In this document: positions 1 through 8,456 of the stretch, piece by piece | Layout: each line of letters starts with the position of its first letter | Position numbering within the stretch: the stretch's first letter is position 1 | NCBI GenBank assembly: GCA_017395635.1 | Contig: JAFQOE010000041.1 | Location: 1-64,000 of the forward strand | Source: Lachnospiraceae bacterium | GTDB taxonomy: Bacteria > Bacillota > Clostridia > Lachnospirales > Lachnospiraceae | Length of the DNA: 64,000 nucleotides | Reading direction: 5' to 3' | The notes under the pieces: model-generated | What the model was told of the DNA's origin: nothing | The model's input: the letters and a program-made list of their open reading frames with translations, nothing else | The model's database searches: none | Program-made: the position numbers and the translations under genes

Positions 1-150
1 ATCCTTATCTTCCTGTTGTTCTTCCACCATCTCATCCTGTACATCCACCACTCCGGTTGCATAGGCACTCTGAGGTATTAATCCTAATAACAAAGACACT
101 ACCAGTATGAATGATAAATATCTTTTCAATCTTCTTTTGTAGTTACTCAT
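1..150 (-). CDS. N-terminus of a secreted protein (partial)
   Basis: The gene runs off the left edge, so only the first 50 residues are visible. It starts MSNYKRRLKRYLSF, a basic N-region, followed by a hydrophobic stretch at about residues 12-25 and a likely signal peptidase site after AYA (about residue 31). The mature start is acidic and Glu-rich (EEQQEDKD). GGGAGA sits upstream of the ATG, and a promoter with 17-bp spacing lies at 180-208. The function cannot be inferred from this fragment; export across the membrane is the only supported statement. Confidence 0.7.
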   Translation of the reverse strand, partial: MSNYKRRLKRYLSFILVVSLLLGLIPQSAYATGVVDVQDEMVEEQQEDKD

Positions 151-179
151 AAAACATTCTCCCTTCGCATAATAGAAGT

Positions 180-208
180 ATTATACGATTTTGATTCTTG
201 TTTGGCAA
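180..208 (-). promoter_or_regulatory. SigA-type promoter for the secreted-protein gene
   Basis: Read on the minus strand there is TTGCCA, a 17-bp spacer and a perfect TATAAT. It lies about 30 bp before the start codon at 150. The AT-rich stretch 209-377 further upstream shows a second TATAAT (227-232) without a good -35; I see nothing else in it. Confidence 0.75.
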
Positions 209-377
209 TGTTGGTTTTCGACAAACATTATATACAGATTCAATAGTTTATTTTGCAATTTAGTATATTTTGCACAAAACGATTATCCTAACCAGAAATC
301 ATCATTGCATTTTAAACAAAAGAAAAGAAATGTCGTAAAATAACTAAAATTCGAATTCTTTGTTTCTGATTTTAGAC

Positions 378-430
378 ATAAAAAATAGAGCCGTTGCTCC
401 ATGAATTCCTCATCCATTTTGCAACAGCCC
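378..430 (-). terminator. Rho-independent terminator after rpsU
   Basis: On the minus strand GGGCUGUUGC pairs with GCAACGGCUC (10 pairs, two of them G-U), with a loop of about 23 nt, followed by UAUUUUUUAU. It lies just downstream of the rpsU stop. Confidence 0.8.
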
Positions 431-443
431 CTGTAAATTCTAA

Positions 444-620
444 TTATTTGAATTTTCTTTTTCTAGCTGCCTCAGACTTCTTTTTACGTCTTACGCTTGG
501 CTTCTCGTAATGCTCTCTCTTACGAATCTCCTGCTGAATACCAGCCTTCGCACAATTTCTCTTGAAACGACGAAGAGCGCTGTCTAAAGTCTCGTTTTCT
601 TTTACTACTACATTTGACAT
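444..620 (-). CDS. rpsU: 30S ribosomal protein S21
   Basis: The 58-residue protein starts [23 protein letters not shown] and ends in a Lys/Arg-rich tail ([13 protein letters not shown]), which is diagnostic of bacterial S21. S21 binds the 30S platform near the anti-Shine-Dalgarno end of 16S rRNA and helps translation initiation. The open frame extends 14 codons upstream, but GGGAGGT lies 11 bases before the ATG at 620 and S21 proteins begin here, so I use that start. It is a single-gene transcript with promoter 694-721 and terminator 378-430. Confidence 0.95.
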   Translation of the reverse strand: MSNVVVKENETLDSALRRFKRNCAKAGIQQEIRKREHYEKPSVRRKKKSEAARKRKFK

Positions 621-693
621 TCTCTCACCCGACCTCCCTTCAGTTGCATATTGTGTTACCACACAACCTTGGGTTATTTAAAACACAAATTAG

Positions 694-721
694 ATTATAA
701 CATAATTTTACAATACGTCAA
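694..721 (-). promoter_or_regulatory. rpsU promoter
   Basis: TTGACG, 16-bp spacer, TATAAT on the minus strand. A leader of about 70 nt separates the expected transcription start from the rpsU ATG. Confidence 0.8.
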
Positions 722-787
722 TACCTAATTTGTCGAGAATGCTTGTAATTATAAAGTTACACATACAATTTGATGTAATATAGTATC

Positions 788-1762
788 TTAGTAATTTTCT
801 AATAAAGATTTGTAAAATTCACAATAATCATTTCTCTTATCATCTGTAAACGCCATTGCCTCACGCGGATGACGATTAAGTTGTCCGGTAAACATATATT
901 GCAAATCAAATCCCCATACAACACCCTGTTGTTTCAAAGGAATCATATATTTTTCAATAAAGGTTAATAAACTGTATAAGCTGTATTTCGGATTTTTCAA
1001 GAAACCAAGCAAAAGTTCCATTGCGCAGTTTCCGGCACCTCTACCCATACCTAAAGCAGTTGCATCTAAGTACGATACACCATAGGATAACGTTTCAATT
1101 GTATTAGCAAATGCGAGATTTTGATTATTATGCGCATGGAATCCTACCTGCTTACCTGACTGCTCTGCTGCTGCTAAGTATACTTTAGCAAGTTCAGCGG
1201 CATTTTCCGGATATAACGAGCCATAGCTGTCTACCAGGTATATTACATCTACACTAGATGTTCCAAGCATTTCTAACGCTTCTTCTACCTGATTCAAATT
1301 TGCTTGAGAAATCGCCATAATGTTACATGTTGTTTCGTACCCAAGCTCATGGAAATATTCAATCATTTCAATTGCTGCAGGGATTTGATGAATATAACAG
1401 GCAACACGTACCATATCAATCACACTTTCATGCTTGGGTAAAAAATCTGTCTTAAAATCACATCTTCCAACATCTGCCATAACTGCAATCTTCATATCCG
1501 AAATGTTATCACCTATAATTGCACGCAAATCTTCTTCTTTACAGAATTTCCACTTTCCAAAATCAGCCTCATTAAACAGATTGCGACTTGCTTTATATCC
1601 AAACTCCATATAGTCAACACCACTTTTGATATTGGTCTTATATAACTCTCTAACAAATTCATCTGTAAATTCAAAATTGTTACATAAACCACCATCACGA
1701 ATCGTTGCATCCAAAACTTTAATATCTTTACGGACGCCCATCAAATTACCTTTTCTTGCCAT
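788..1762 (-). CDS. DRE-TIM metallolyase-like aldolase domain protein
   Basis: The 324-residue protein belongs to the HMG-CoA lyase / homocitrate synthase / 4-hydroxy-2-oxovalerate aldolase TIM-barrel group. The N-terminal motif DATIRDGG corresponds to the metal- and base-bearing DxTxRDG signature, and a later GFHAHNNQNLA supplies the two metal-binding histidines. LGMGRGAGNCAMELLL matches the conserved glycine-rich loop. There is no C-terminal regulatory or DmpG communication domain, so substrate and product are not evident. GAGGAG lies 10 bases before the ATG at 1762, so I prefer this start to the ATG seven codons upstream. It stands alone with its own promoter at 1833-1861. Confidence 0.75.
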   Translation of the reverse strand: MARKGNLMGVRKDIKVLDATIRDGGLCNNFEFTDEFVRELYKTNIKSGVDYMEFGYKASRNLFNEADFGKWKFCKEEDLRAIIGDNISDMKIAVMADVGRCDFKTDFLPKHESVIDMVRVACYIHQIPAAIEMIEYFHELGYETTCNIMAISQANLNQVEEALEMLGTSSVDVIYLVDSYGSLYPENAAELAKVYLAAAEQSGKQVGFHAHNNQNLAFANTIETLSYGVSYLDATALGMGRGAGNCAMELLLGFLKNPKYSLYSLLTFIEKYMIPLKQQGVVWGFDLQYMFTGQLNRHPREAMAFTDDKRNDYCEFYKSLLENY

Positions 1763-1832
1763 AACACATTCACTCCTCATCATTTTCTATCTAGAAAATT
1801 TTAACACTTCAACGCTTTAAAGTATGTTAGTG

Positions 1833-1861
1833 ATTATATCATTGCGTTATAATTCTGTCAA
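1833..1861 (-). promoter_or_regulatory. Consensus promoter for the aldolase-like gene
   Basis: A perfect TTGACA, 17-bp spacer and TATAAT. The -35 box lies inside the last codons of the upstream DUF2752 gene, so the aldolase gene is transcribed independently of it. Confidence 0.85.
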
Positions 1862-2291
1862 TCCAATTTCGCAAAAAATATAGAATATTGTTTTTGTTAT
1901 ATACCATTGGTTCAATTTCCGGATAATAACGAACCATTCGATAAATATATAAACCCAAAAGACAGATTGCTATTACAGTTAATCCAACCATAAACCCTCG
2001 ACATCTACATTGAAAGAAGTATCTACAAGCAAACCAATAAATAGCAAATGGAACAATTAAAAATATAATACAATTATAATTCCATGCATCTTCCCATTGT
2101 AATGTAAGAAAGGATATACCGGCTCTCGTCATTCCACATCCCGGACATGGTACGCCGGTTACGATTACAAATGTACATACGGTTCCGAATACCACTTTCG
2201 TAATCATCATATATATAATCACAGCTAAGATACCCTTATACCAATCTGTAATATCCTGTTTTAATTGTTTTATTCCCTGTTTTACATTCAT
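1839..2291 (-). CDS. DUF2752 family membrane protein
   Basis: A protein of about 150 residues with three or four hydrophobic segments and the DUF2752 signature PCPGCGMTRA between the first and second membrane segments. The family is widespread and has no established function. The open frame extends to a GTG at 2333, but that codon lies inside the alaS terminator hairpin, so I take the ATG at 2291. Neither start has a good ribosome binding site, leaving the start uncertain. No own promoter was found; it may depend on read-through from alaS. Confidence 0.7.
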   Translation of the reverse strand: MNVKQGIKQLKQDITDWYKGILAVIIYMMITKVVFGTVCTFVIVTGVPCPGCGMTRAGISFLTLQWEDAWNYNCIIFLIVPFAIYWFACRYFFQCRCRGFMVGLTVIAICLLGLYIYRMVRYYPEIEPMVYNKNNILYFLRNWIDRIITQ

Positions 2292-2303
2292 TTCACTAGT
2301 CAC

Positions 2304-2340
2304 CAAAAAACAATACCTCTGGCAGATTACCACCAGAGGT
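2304..2340 (-). terminator. Rho-independent terminator after alaS
   Basis: Minus-strand CCUCUGG and CCAGAGG form a perfect 7-bp stem around a 10-nt loop, then UAUUGUUUUUUGG. It lies 70 bp past the alaS stop. Confidence 0.8.
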
Positions 2341-2409
2341 TATTGTATTAATTAAATTATCTTTATCATTCTGTGTTCAACTTAGATTAATAATATCAGC
2401 TTATATCCA

Positions 2410-5046
2410 CTATCCCAACTGACTAGTAGCAACTTCCTTAGCCTTAGCAACAGCATCTGCGATGCCTGCAGGATTCTTACCACCGGCCTGTGCCATGTTA
2501 GGACGGCCACCACCGCCACCGCCAACGAGTGGAGCAACTTCTTTAATTAAGTTACCTGCATGCGCACCAGCCTTCACTGCCGCATCTGTTGCCATAGCAA
2601 TTAAGTTGACCTTGCCGTCATTTGCAGATGCAATGACAACAATACCTTCACCTACTTTAGCTTTTAACTGGTCACCCAAATCACGAAGACCGTTCATATC
2701 CACGCCTTCAACAGCTGTTGCAATAACATTGAAATCACCAACTGAAATCATATCAGATGTCACATCTCCTAATGATTCATTGGCAAGCTTAGCCTTCAAT
2801 GATTCGTTTTCAGAAGAAAGCTCCTTCATCTGTGCTAATGTATTGTTAAGCTTATCTAATAACTGATCCGGATTTGCTTTCATAATCTTAGAAGCTTCCA
2901 ACCACTTCTTCTCAATTTCCTTGTAGTAGTTAAATACACCCTCGCCAGTCAAAGCTTCAATACGTCTTACACCAGCTGCTACACCAGCCTCTGATACAAT
3001 CTTAAATGTAGTAATTGCACTTGTATTTTTAACATGTGTACCACCACAAAGCTCAATAGAGAAATCTGACATATTAACAACTCTTACAGTATCGCCATAC
3101 TTCTCACCGAACAATGCCATCGCACCTGTTTTCTTTGCATCCTCAATTGACATTTCTGCAACATTAACTGGTAATGCATTCAAAATCTCACGGTTTACAA
3201 TTGCTTCCACCTCAGCAATCTCCTCTGCTGTCATTGGAGAAAAATGAGAGAAGTCAAAACGTAATCTATCTGGAGTAACCAAAGAACCTTTTTGCTCTAC
3301 ATGGTTACCAAGTACCATCTTCAATGCTTTCTGTAACAAGTGTGTTGCACTATGGTTCTTACATGTATCCGCTCTACCGGTTGTATCAATGGAAAGTGTT
3401 ACAGTATCACCAACCTTAAACATACCCTTAGTAACGGTTCCGATGTGTCCATACTTTCCACCCTTTAACTTGATCGTTTCTTTTACAACAAATTCAGCAT
3501 CCGATGTGGTAATTACACCTGTATCACCCTGCTGACCACCCATTGTTGCATAGAAAGGTGTCTGTTCTAGAAACAATGTAGCTTCATCACCAGCCACAAT
3601 TGCCTCTGTAATCTGATCTGTTGTAAGTACTGTAATCGTAGAATCAAATACATCATTATCATATCCAACAAACTCTGTTGTGATAGAAGGATCGATTTCA
3701 TCATATACAGTTGCATCTGCACCCATATAGTTGGTTTCTTTACGAGCAGTACGAGCTTTCACCTTTTGCTCTTCCATACAAACCTTGAATCCATCCTCGT
3801 CAATACTATATCCCTTTTCTTCCAAGATTTCCTTTGTCAAATCTACAGGGAATCCAAATGTATCATAAAGCTTGAATACATCTGCACCTGCTAAAGTCTT
3901 GTTGCCACTCTTAGCAAGTTCTTCTTCCATTTCTGCTAGAATTACAAGACCTTGATCAATCGTCTTATTAAACTGATTCTCTTCCTGTGTCAATACACGG
4001 AAAATAAACTCTCTCTTTTCATCCAATTCCGGATATCCGTCTTTCGAACCTTCAATTACAGTCTCAGAAAGCTTTGCAAGGAAAGTTCCATCTATACCTA
4101 ACAAACGTCCATGACGAGCAGCGCGACGAATCAAACGACGAAGTACGTATCCTCTACCTTCATTAGTAGGCATGACACCATCTGAAATCATAAATGTAGA
4201 CGAACGAATATGGTCTGTAATCAAACGAATAGAGATATCCTTATTCTCATCTGTCTTGTATTCCACATTAGCCAATTCACAAACTTTACTGCGAAGTGCA
4301 AAAATAGTATCAACATCAAAAATAGAATCTACATCCTGAACAACAGAAGCCAAACGCTCCAATCCCATACCTGTATCGATATTCTTTGTTTCTAACTCCT
4401 CATAGTTACCCTTTCCATCACCGTCAAACTGGGTAAATACGTTGTTCCAGATTTCCATATAACGGTCACAATCACAACCCACTTCACAATCTGGCTTACC
4501 ACAACCATATTTCTCGCCACGGTCATAATAAATCTCAGAACAAGGACCACAAGGACCTGAACCATGCTCCCAAAAGTTATCAGCCTTACCAAAACGATAA
4601 ATTCTTTCCGGTGCAATTCCAATCTTCTTATTCCAGATATCAAATGCTTCATCATCTTCTTCGTATACAGACGGATAAAGACGCTCAGGATCCATCTCAA
4701 TAACCTTAGTTAAAAACTCCCAAGACCATTCAATTGCTTCCTCCTTGAAATAATCACCAAACGAGAAGTTACCTAACATCTCAAAGAATGTACCATGACG
4801 AGCTGTCTTTCCGACATTCTCAATATCACCGGTACGAATACACTTCTGACAGGTTGTCACACGATTACGTGGCGGAATCTCCTGTCCGGTAAAGTAAGGC
4901 TTAAGTGGAGCCATACCAGCATTAATCAATAATAATGAATTATCATTCTGAGGAACCAACGAAAAGCTGTTCATCTTAAGATGATCCTTACTCTCAAAAA
5001 ATTCCAAATACATTCTTCTAAGTTCATTTAAACCATATTTCTTCAC
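2410..5046 (-). CDS. alaS: Alanyl-tRNA synthetase
   Basis: At 878 residues this is the normal full length. It charges tRNA-Ala with alanine in the cytoplasm. The class II catalytic core (from MKKYGLNELRRMYLEFF) is followed by the editing domain, with the zinc/editing motifs THLLQ near residue 565 and CGGTH near residue 665, and a C-terminal DHHA1-like domain ending in a glycine-rich GGGGGGRP loop. The initiation codon is GTG, preceded by GAGAGGT. It follows the 53-residue membrane protein gene by 15 bp, which suggests cotranscription with hisB-hisI, and is closed by the terminator at 2304-2340. Confidence 0.97.
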   Translation of the reverse strand: MKKYGLNELRRMYLEFFESKDHLKMNSFSLVPQNDNSLLLINAGMAPLKPYFTGQEIPPRNRVTTCQKCIRTGDIENVGKTARHGTFFEMLGNFSFGDYFKEEAIEWSWEFLTKVIEMDPERLYPSVYEEDDEAFDIWNKKIGIAPERIYRFGKADNFWEHGSGPCGPCSEIYYDRGEKYGCGKPDCEVGCDCDRYMEIWNNVFTQFDGDGKGNYEELETKNIDTGMGLERLASVVQDVDSIFDVDTIFALRSKVCELANVEYKTDENKDISIRLITDHIRSSTFMISDGVMPTNEGRGYVLRRLIRRAARHGRLLGIDGTFLAKLSETVIEGSKDGYPELDEKREFIFRVLTQEENQFNKTIDQGLVILAEMEEELAKSGNKTLAGADVFKLYDTFGFPVDLTKEILEEKGYSIDEDGFKVCMEEQKVKARTARKETNYMGADATVYDEIDPSITTEFVGYDNDVFDSTITVLTTDQITEAIVAGDEATLFLEQTPFYATMGGQQGDTGVITTSDAEFVVKETIKLKGGKYGHIGTVTKGMFKVGDTVTLSIDTTGRADTCKNHSATHLLQKALKMVLGNHVEQKGSLVTPDRLRFDFSHFSPMTAEEIAEVEAIVNREILNALPVNVAEMSIEDAKKTGAMALFGEKYGDTVRVVNMSDFSIELCGGTHVKNTSAITTFKIVSEAGVAAGVRRIEALTGEGVFNYYKEIEKKWLEASKIMKANPDQLLDKLNNTLAQMKELSSENESLKAKLANESLGDVTSDMISVGDFNVIATAVEGVDMNGLRDLGDQLKAKVGEGIVVIASANDGKVNLIAMATDAAVKAGAHAGNLIKEVAPLVGGGGGGRPNMAQAGGKNPAGIADAVAKAKEVATSQLG

Positions 5047-5061
5047 GTTCTTATACCTCTC

Positions 5062-5223
5062 TTAGTTCTCTGTTTCTTCTGTATTGTCTAGTTCTGCTTC
5101 CAATGCAGCTTTTGCAATCTTATTTTTCTTATACTTTGCACCACAAATTACCGCAAGAACCGTTATTCCTAATAAAACAATATACTTGAATGAATAAGTT
5201 AATAATTCACTTAAAAATGCCAT
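5062..5223 (-). CDS. Small single-pass membrane protein (53 aa)
   Basis: A short frame encodes MAFLSELLTYSFKYIVLLGI..., with one hydrophobic helix at about residues 12-30, a basic KYKKNK stop-transfer patch and an acidic C-terminus (EAELDNTEETEN). A strong GGAGGTAG lies 5 bases before the ATG. It fits tightly between hisI (13 bp) and alaS (15 bp). I recall similar tiny single-helix proteins in related gut Clostridia, but have no function to offer. The good ribosome binding site, membrane topology and tight operon spacing argue that it is a real gene. Confidence 0.75.
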   Translation of the reverse strand: MAFLSELLTYSFKYIVLLGITVLAVICGAKYKKNKIAKAALEAELDNTEETEN

Positions 5224-5236
5224 ATCACTACCTCCA

Positions 5237-5608
5237 TTAATCTTCTTTTGTCAGAGATGTAAAAAAGCATGTCGGATTACCGGTATGGCAAGCTGCTCCT
5301 ATCTGCGCAACCTTTGCCAATATGGTATCCTTATCACAATCAATGATAAGCTCTTTTACATACTGTAAATGACCACTTTCCTCGCCTTTTTTCCATAATT
5401 TTTGGCGGCTTCTGGAATAGTAAACCATATATCCAGTCTCTAACGTCATATTAAATGATTCTTTATTCATATATGCCATCATCAAAACCTCATTGGTTTC
5501 ATGATCCTGTGTAATACAAGGAATCATGCCATCTGCATTTAACTTAAACGAGTCAAAATCAAGCTTACTCTTAAGAGGTTTTGCTACATATTCAATCTGT
5601 TTGTCCAT
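5237..5608 (-). CDS. hisI: Phosphoribosyl-AMP cyclohydrolase
   Basis: The 123-residue protein opens the purine ring of phosphoribosyl-AMP in histidine synthesis. The metal-binding DCDKD and the conserved CHTGNPTCF are present. Only the HisI domain is encoded; the HisE pyrophosphohydrolase domain that is often fused behind it is missing, so HisE must be supplied elsewhere. AAGGAGC precedes the ATG. It lies downstream of hisB, separated by 77 bp that contain a palindromic repeat. Confidence 0.95.
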   Translation of the reverse strand: MDKQIEYVAKPLKSKLDFDSFKLNADGMIPCITQDHETNEVLMMAYMNKESFNMTLETGYMVYYSRSRQKLWKKGEESGHLQYVKELIIDCDKDTILAKVAQIGAACHTGNPTCFFTSLTKED

Positions 5609-5638
5609 ACTCTTAATGCTCCTTCATACCATCTCCTT

Positions 5639-5665
5639 GTAACTGTTCAGTACCTTCTCAGTTAC
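5639..5665. repeat. 27-bp interspersed palindrome, copy 1
   Basis: Perfect 7-bp arms GTAACTG and CAGTTAC enclose TTCAGTACCTTCT. It is in the hisB-hisI gap and has the same core as the copies at 20460, 25781, 51152, 55000 and 60703, and as the reversed copies at 18361, 32574 and 46006. Confidence 0.8.
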
Positions 5666-5685
5666 TTCAATAGCTTATTCAAGTA

Positions 5686-6279
5686 TTATAATGTTCCCTT
5701 TGTTGAAAGAACCACATCTCTCATTCTAGGATCAATCTGTGTCGCCTCATCTAAAGCTTTTGCAAACGCTTTAAATGCAGCTTCAATCAGATGATGATTA
5801 TTACTTCCATCTAACTGTTTCAAATGAAGATTCATCTCTGCACCGTAAGACACTGCATAGAAAAATTCTTTTACCATCTCTGTATCAAAGTATCCCACCT
5901 GATCTACTGTTAAATTCATATCATACGAAAAATATGGTCTACCAGATAAGTCAATAGCACAAAGCATCAATGTTTCATCCATTGGGAGAATTCTCTGTCC
6001 ATATCTTTTGATTCCTTTTTTGTCTCCGATTGCTTTCTTGATTGCTTGTCCAAGTACAATACCAGTATCTTCAATTGTGTGATGGGAATCCACATACAAA
6101 TCGCCCTTTACAATCAATTTTAAATCAAAAAAGCCATGTCTCGCAAAGGAATTCAACATATGATCAAAGAAGCCAATTCCTGTATCTATTTTGGTTTGAC
6201 CTGTACCATCAATATGTAATTCTAACTTGATGTCGGTTTCGTTGGTTTTTCGTTCGATATACGCTATTCTATCTGCCAT
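5686..6279 (-). CDS. hisB: Imidazoleglycerol-phosphate dehydratase
   Basis: The 197-residue monofunctional IGPD dehydrates imidazole glycerol phosphate to imidazole acetol phosphate. The manganese-binding repeats are visible: FFDHMLNSFARH and DSHHTIEDTGI in the first half, and NNHHLIEAAFKAFA near the C-terminus. There is no histidinol-phosphatase domain, as is usual outside enterobacteria. AAAGGAG precedes the ATG. It is separated from hisD by a terminator and a promoter, so hisB-hisI is a second transcription unit. Confidence 0.97.
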   Translation of the reverse strand: MADRIAYIERKTNETDIKLELHIDGTGQTKIDTGIGFFDHMLNSFARHGFFDLKLIVKGDLYVDSHHTIEDTGIVLGQAIKKAIGDKKGIKRYGQRILPMDETLMLCAIDLSGRPYFSYDMNLTVDQVGYFDTEMVKEFFYAVSYGAEMNLHLKQLDGSNNHHLIEAAFKAFAKALDEATQIDPRMRDVVLSTKGTL

Positions 6280-6350
6280 AAGAACTCCTTTCTGTTAAGC
6301 ATGTCAAAATGCAATCTTTCACAAATATGTATTTTAACACATTCTTACTT

Positions 6351-6380
6351 ATAATACCATATTTTATATAATTTTTCCAA
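6351..6380 (-). promoter_or_regulatory. Candidate promoter for hisB-hisI-alaS
   Basis: TTGGAA, 18-bp spacer, TATTAT on the minus strand, placed directly after the hisD terminator. The match is fair, not perfect. Confidence 0.5.
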
Positions 6381-6382
6381 CG

Positions 6383-6418
6383 AAAAAACGAACCTCTCTA
6401 TTAAAAGAAGTTCGTTTC
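6383..6418 (-). terminator. Rho-independent terminator after hisD
   Basis: Minus-strand AACGAAC pairs with GUUCGUU, with an inner UCU/AGA extension, followed by a UUUUUUCG tract. Confidence 0.85.
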
Positions 6419-6453
6419 ATTATTACTCATATTATCCTAATATCAACATCTTT

Positions 6454-7743
6454 CTATTCAAATCTTACTTTAATAGAATTCGCATGTGCCGTCAACTGCT
6501 CACTTGTTGCAAAATCAATAATATCTTTGTGTACAGGCTCTAATGCTTCCTTGGAATAATAAATGATACTAGATTTTTTCACAAAATCGTCCACACTAAG
6601 CGGCGAGAAGAACTTTGCAGTACCATTGGTTGGTAATACGTGGTTTGGACCTGCAAAATAGTCACCAAGTGGTTCCGAACTATATTCTCCAATAAAGATT
6701 GCACCTGCATTTTGAATACGCATCATTACTTCAAACGGATTCTTTGTGACAATTTCCAAGTGCTCGCTTGCAATATCATTGGCTGCCGAAATTGCATCTT
6801 CCATGTTCTCTGCAACTAAAATATATCCATAATTATCAATGGATTTTTGCATAATCTCACTTCTGCTTAACTCCGCAATGAATTTATCTACTTCTACAGA
6901 AACCTTTTGGGCCAACTCCTCAGAAGTAGTAACCAAGATTGCAGATGCCAACTCGTCATGTTCTGCCTGTGATAACAAATCAGCAGCCACAAAACGAGGA
7001 TTAGCAGTTTCATCTGCCAATACCAAAATTTCAGAAGGACCTGCAATGGAATCAATACTAACATAACCATATACTGCACGTTTTGCTAATGCAACAAAGA
7101 TGTTACCAGGACCTACAATCTTATCTACCTTCGGTATGGATTCTGTACCATATGCAAGTGCAGCAATTGCCTGTGCGCCACCAGCTTTGTAAATGGCATC
7201 TACACCGGCTTCATTAGCAGCTACCAATGTTGTAGGATATACTTTACCCTCGGCGTTACATGGTGTTGTCATGATGATATTCTTAACCCCTGCAACCTTC
7301 GCAGGAACAATATTCATTAATACAGATGATGGATATACCGCTTTACCACCTGGAACGTATACACCAACTGAATTCATTGCAGTTACCTTCTGACCTAACA
7401 TCGTTCCATCTTCTGTTGTGTCAAACCAGCTATACTGCTTCTGCTTCTCGTGATAAGTACGAATGTTAACTAACGCTTTACGAATAACTTCTAACAAGTG
7501 TTCATCCACCTGCTTGTAAGCTTCCTCAATCTCCTCTTTGGTTACCTTAATATTCTCTTCTGTAATATCAGCCTTATCAAACTTTTTCGTATATTCAAAT
7601 AACGCTTTATTACCATTTTCTTTCACGTTATCTACGATTTCCTGTACAGTATCTGCATACTCAGTATAGTTATTCGGACTTCTCTTTAACAAGTCATCTA
7701 ACAGATTCTTTTTTGTTTCTGATGTCAATTTAACAATACGCAT
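6454..7743 (-). CDS. hisD: Histidinol dehydrogenase
   Basis: The 429-residue zinc enzyme carries out the last two steps of histidine synthesis, histidinol to histidine, with NAD. The family signature around SIAGPSEILVLADE and the zinc/catalytic region LLSQAEHDELASAIL are present, and a C-terminal HANS contains the final metal histidine. AAGGA lies 11 bases before the ATG at 7743; the upstream in-frame ATG overlaps that ribosome binding site, so I use the shorter form. It follows hisG by 23 bp and is ended by the terminator at 6383-6418. Confidence 0.96.
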   Translation of the reverse strand: MRIVKLTSETKKNLLDDLLKRSPNNYTEYADTVQEIVDNVKENGNKALFEYTKKFDKADITEENIKVTKEEIEEAYKQVDEHLLEVIRKALVNIRTYHEKQKQYSWFDTTEDGTMLGQKVTAMNSVGVYVPGGKAVYPSSVLMNIVPAKVAGVKNIIMTTPCNAEGKVYPTTLVAANEAGVDAIYKAGGAQAIAALAYGTESIPKVDKIVGPGNIFVALAKRAVYGYVSIDSIAGPSEILVLADETANPRFVAADLLSQAEHDELASAILVTTSEELAQKVSVEVDKFIAELSRSEIMQKSIDNYGYILVAENMEDAISAANDIASEHLEIVTKNPFEVMMRIQNAGAIFIGEYSSEPLGDYFAGPNHVLPTNGTAKFFSPLSVDDFVKKSSIIYYSKEALEPVHKDIIDFATSEQLTAHANSIKVRFE

Positions 7744-7766
7744 ATGTATATTCATCCTTTCTAATT

Positions 7767-8414
7767 TTATTGTTCATAAAGCAATTGCTTCAAATCCTTC
7801 ACAATTTTCATGATACGTTCCTGCTCCATCTTAAGACTAACCTTATTCACCACCATACGACAAGATAATGGACAAATCTCTTCTAAAACACCTAATCCGT
7901 TCTCTTTTAAAGTTGTACCAGTCTCAACGATATCTACAATAACGTCGGATAAATCAACGATTGGAGCAAGCTCTACTGAACCATTTAACTTTACGATTTC
8001 AACTGTTTGGTTTTTCTTTGTCTTAAAATAATTCTTTGCAATATTCGGATACTTACTCGCAACACGAATAATCTCATTCTTTTGTAAAGTTTCTTTTGCA
8101 GACTCCGGTCCACAGACACACATTCTACACTTTCCAAAGCCTAAGTCTAAGACTTCATATATATTATCTCTTTCTTCTTCTAAAATAGTATCTTTACCCA
8201 CCACGCCAATGTCTGCAGCACCATATTCTACATAAGTTGGTACATCACCAGCCTTCGCAAGAAAGAAACGAAGCTTTAATTCCTCATTGGTAAAAATGAG
8301 TTTTCTTGTATCCGGGTCTTTCATCTCCTCACAAGTGATTCCAATCTGTTCCAAATAGCCTAAGGTTTTCTTTGCAAGTCTTCCTTTTGCTAACGCAAAT
8401 GTCAAATATCTCAT
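7767..8414 (-). CDS. hisG: ATP phosphoribosyltransferase, short form catalytic subunit
   Basis: This enzyme catalyses the first committed step of histidine synthesis, ATP plus PRPP to phosphoribosyl-ATP. The protein is about 215 residues, the HisG-short type that lacks the C-terminal histidine-binding domain and needs HisZ. It has the PRPP-binding VDIVETGTTLKENGL loop, and ALAKGRL at the N-terminus. GAGGA lies 6 bases before the ATG at 8414; an ATG two codons upstream is too close to the site. hisZ immediately upstream fits the hetero-octamer. Confidence 0.96.
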   Translation of the reverse strand: MRYLTFALAKGRLAKKTLGYLEQIGITCEEMKDPDTRKLIFTNEELKLRFFLAKAGDVPTYVEYGAADIGVVGKDTILEEERDNIYEVLDLGFGKCRMCVCGPESAKETLQKNEIIRVASKYPNIAKNYFKTKKNQTVEIVKLNGSVELAPIVDLSDVIVDIVETGTTLKENGLGVLEEICPLSCRMVVNKVSLKMEQERIMKIVKDLKQLLYEQ

Positions 8415-8456
8415 ATCCATTCCTCACTAAACATTCAAATATCTACTAATTATATA

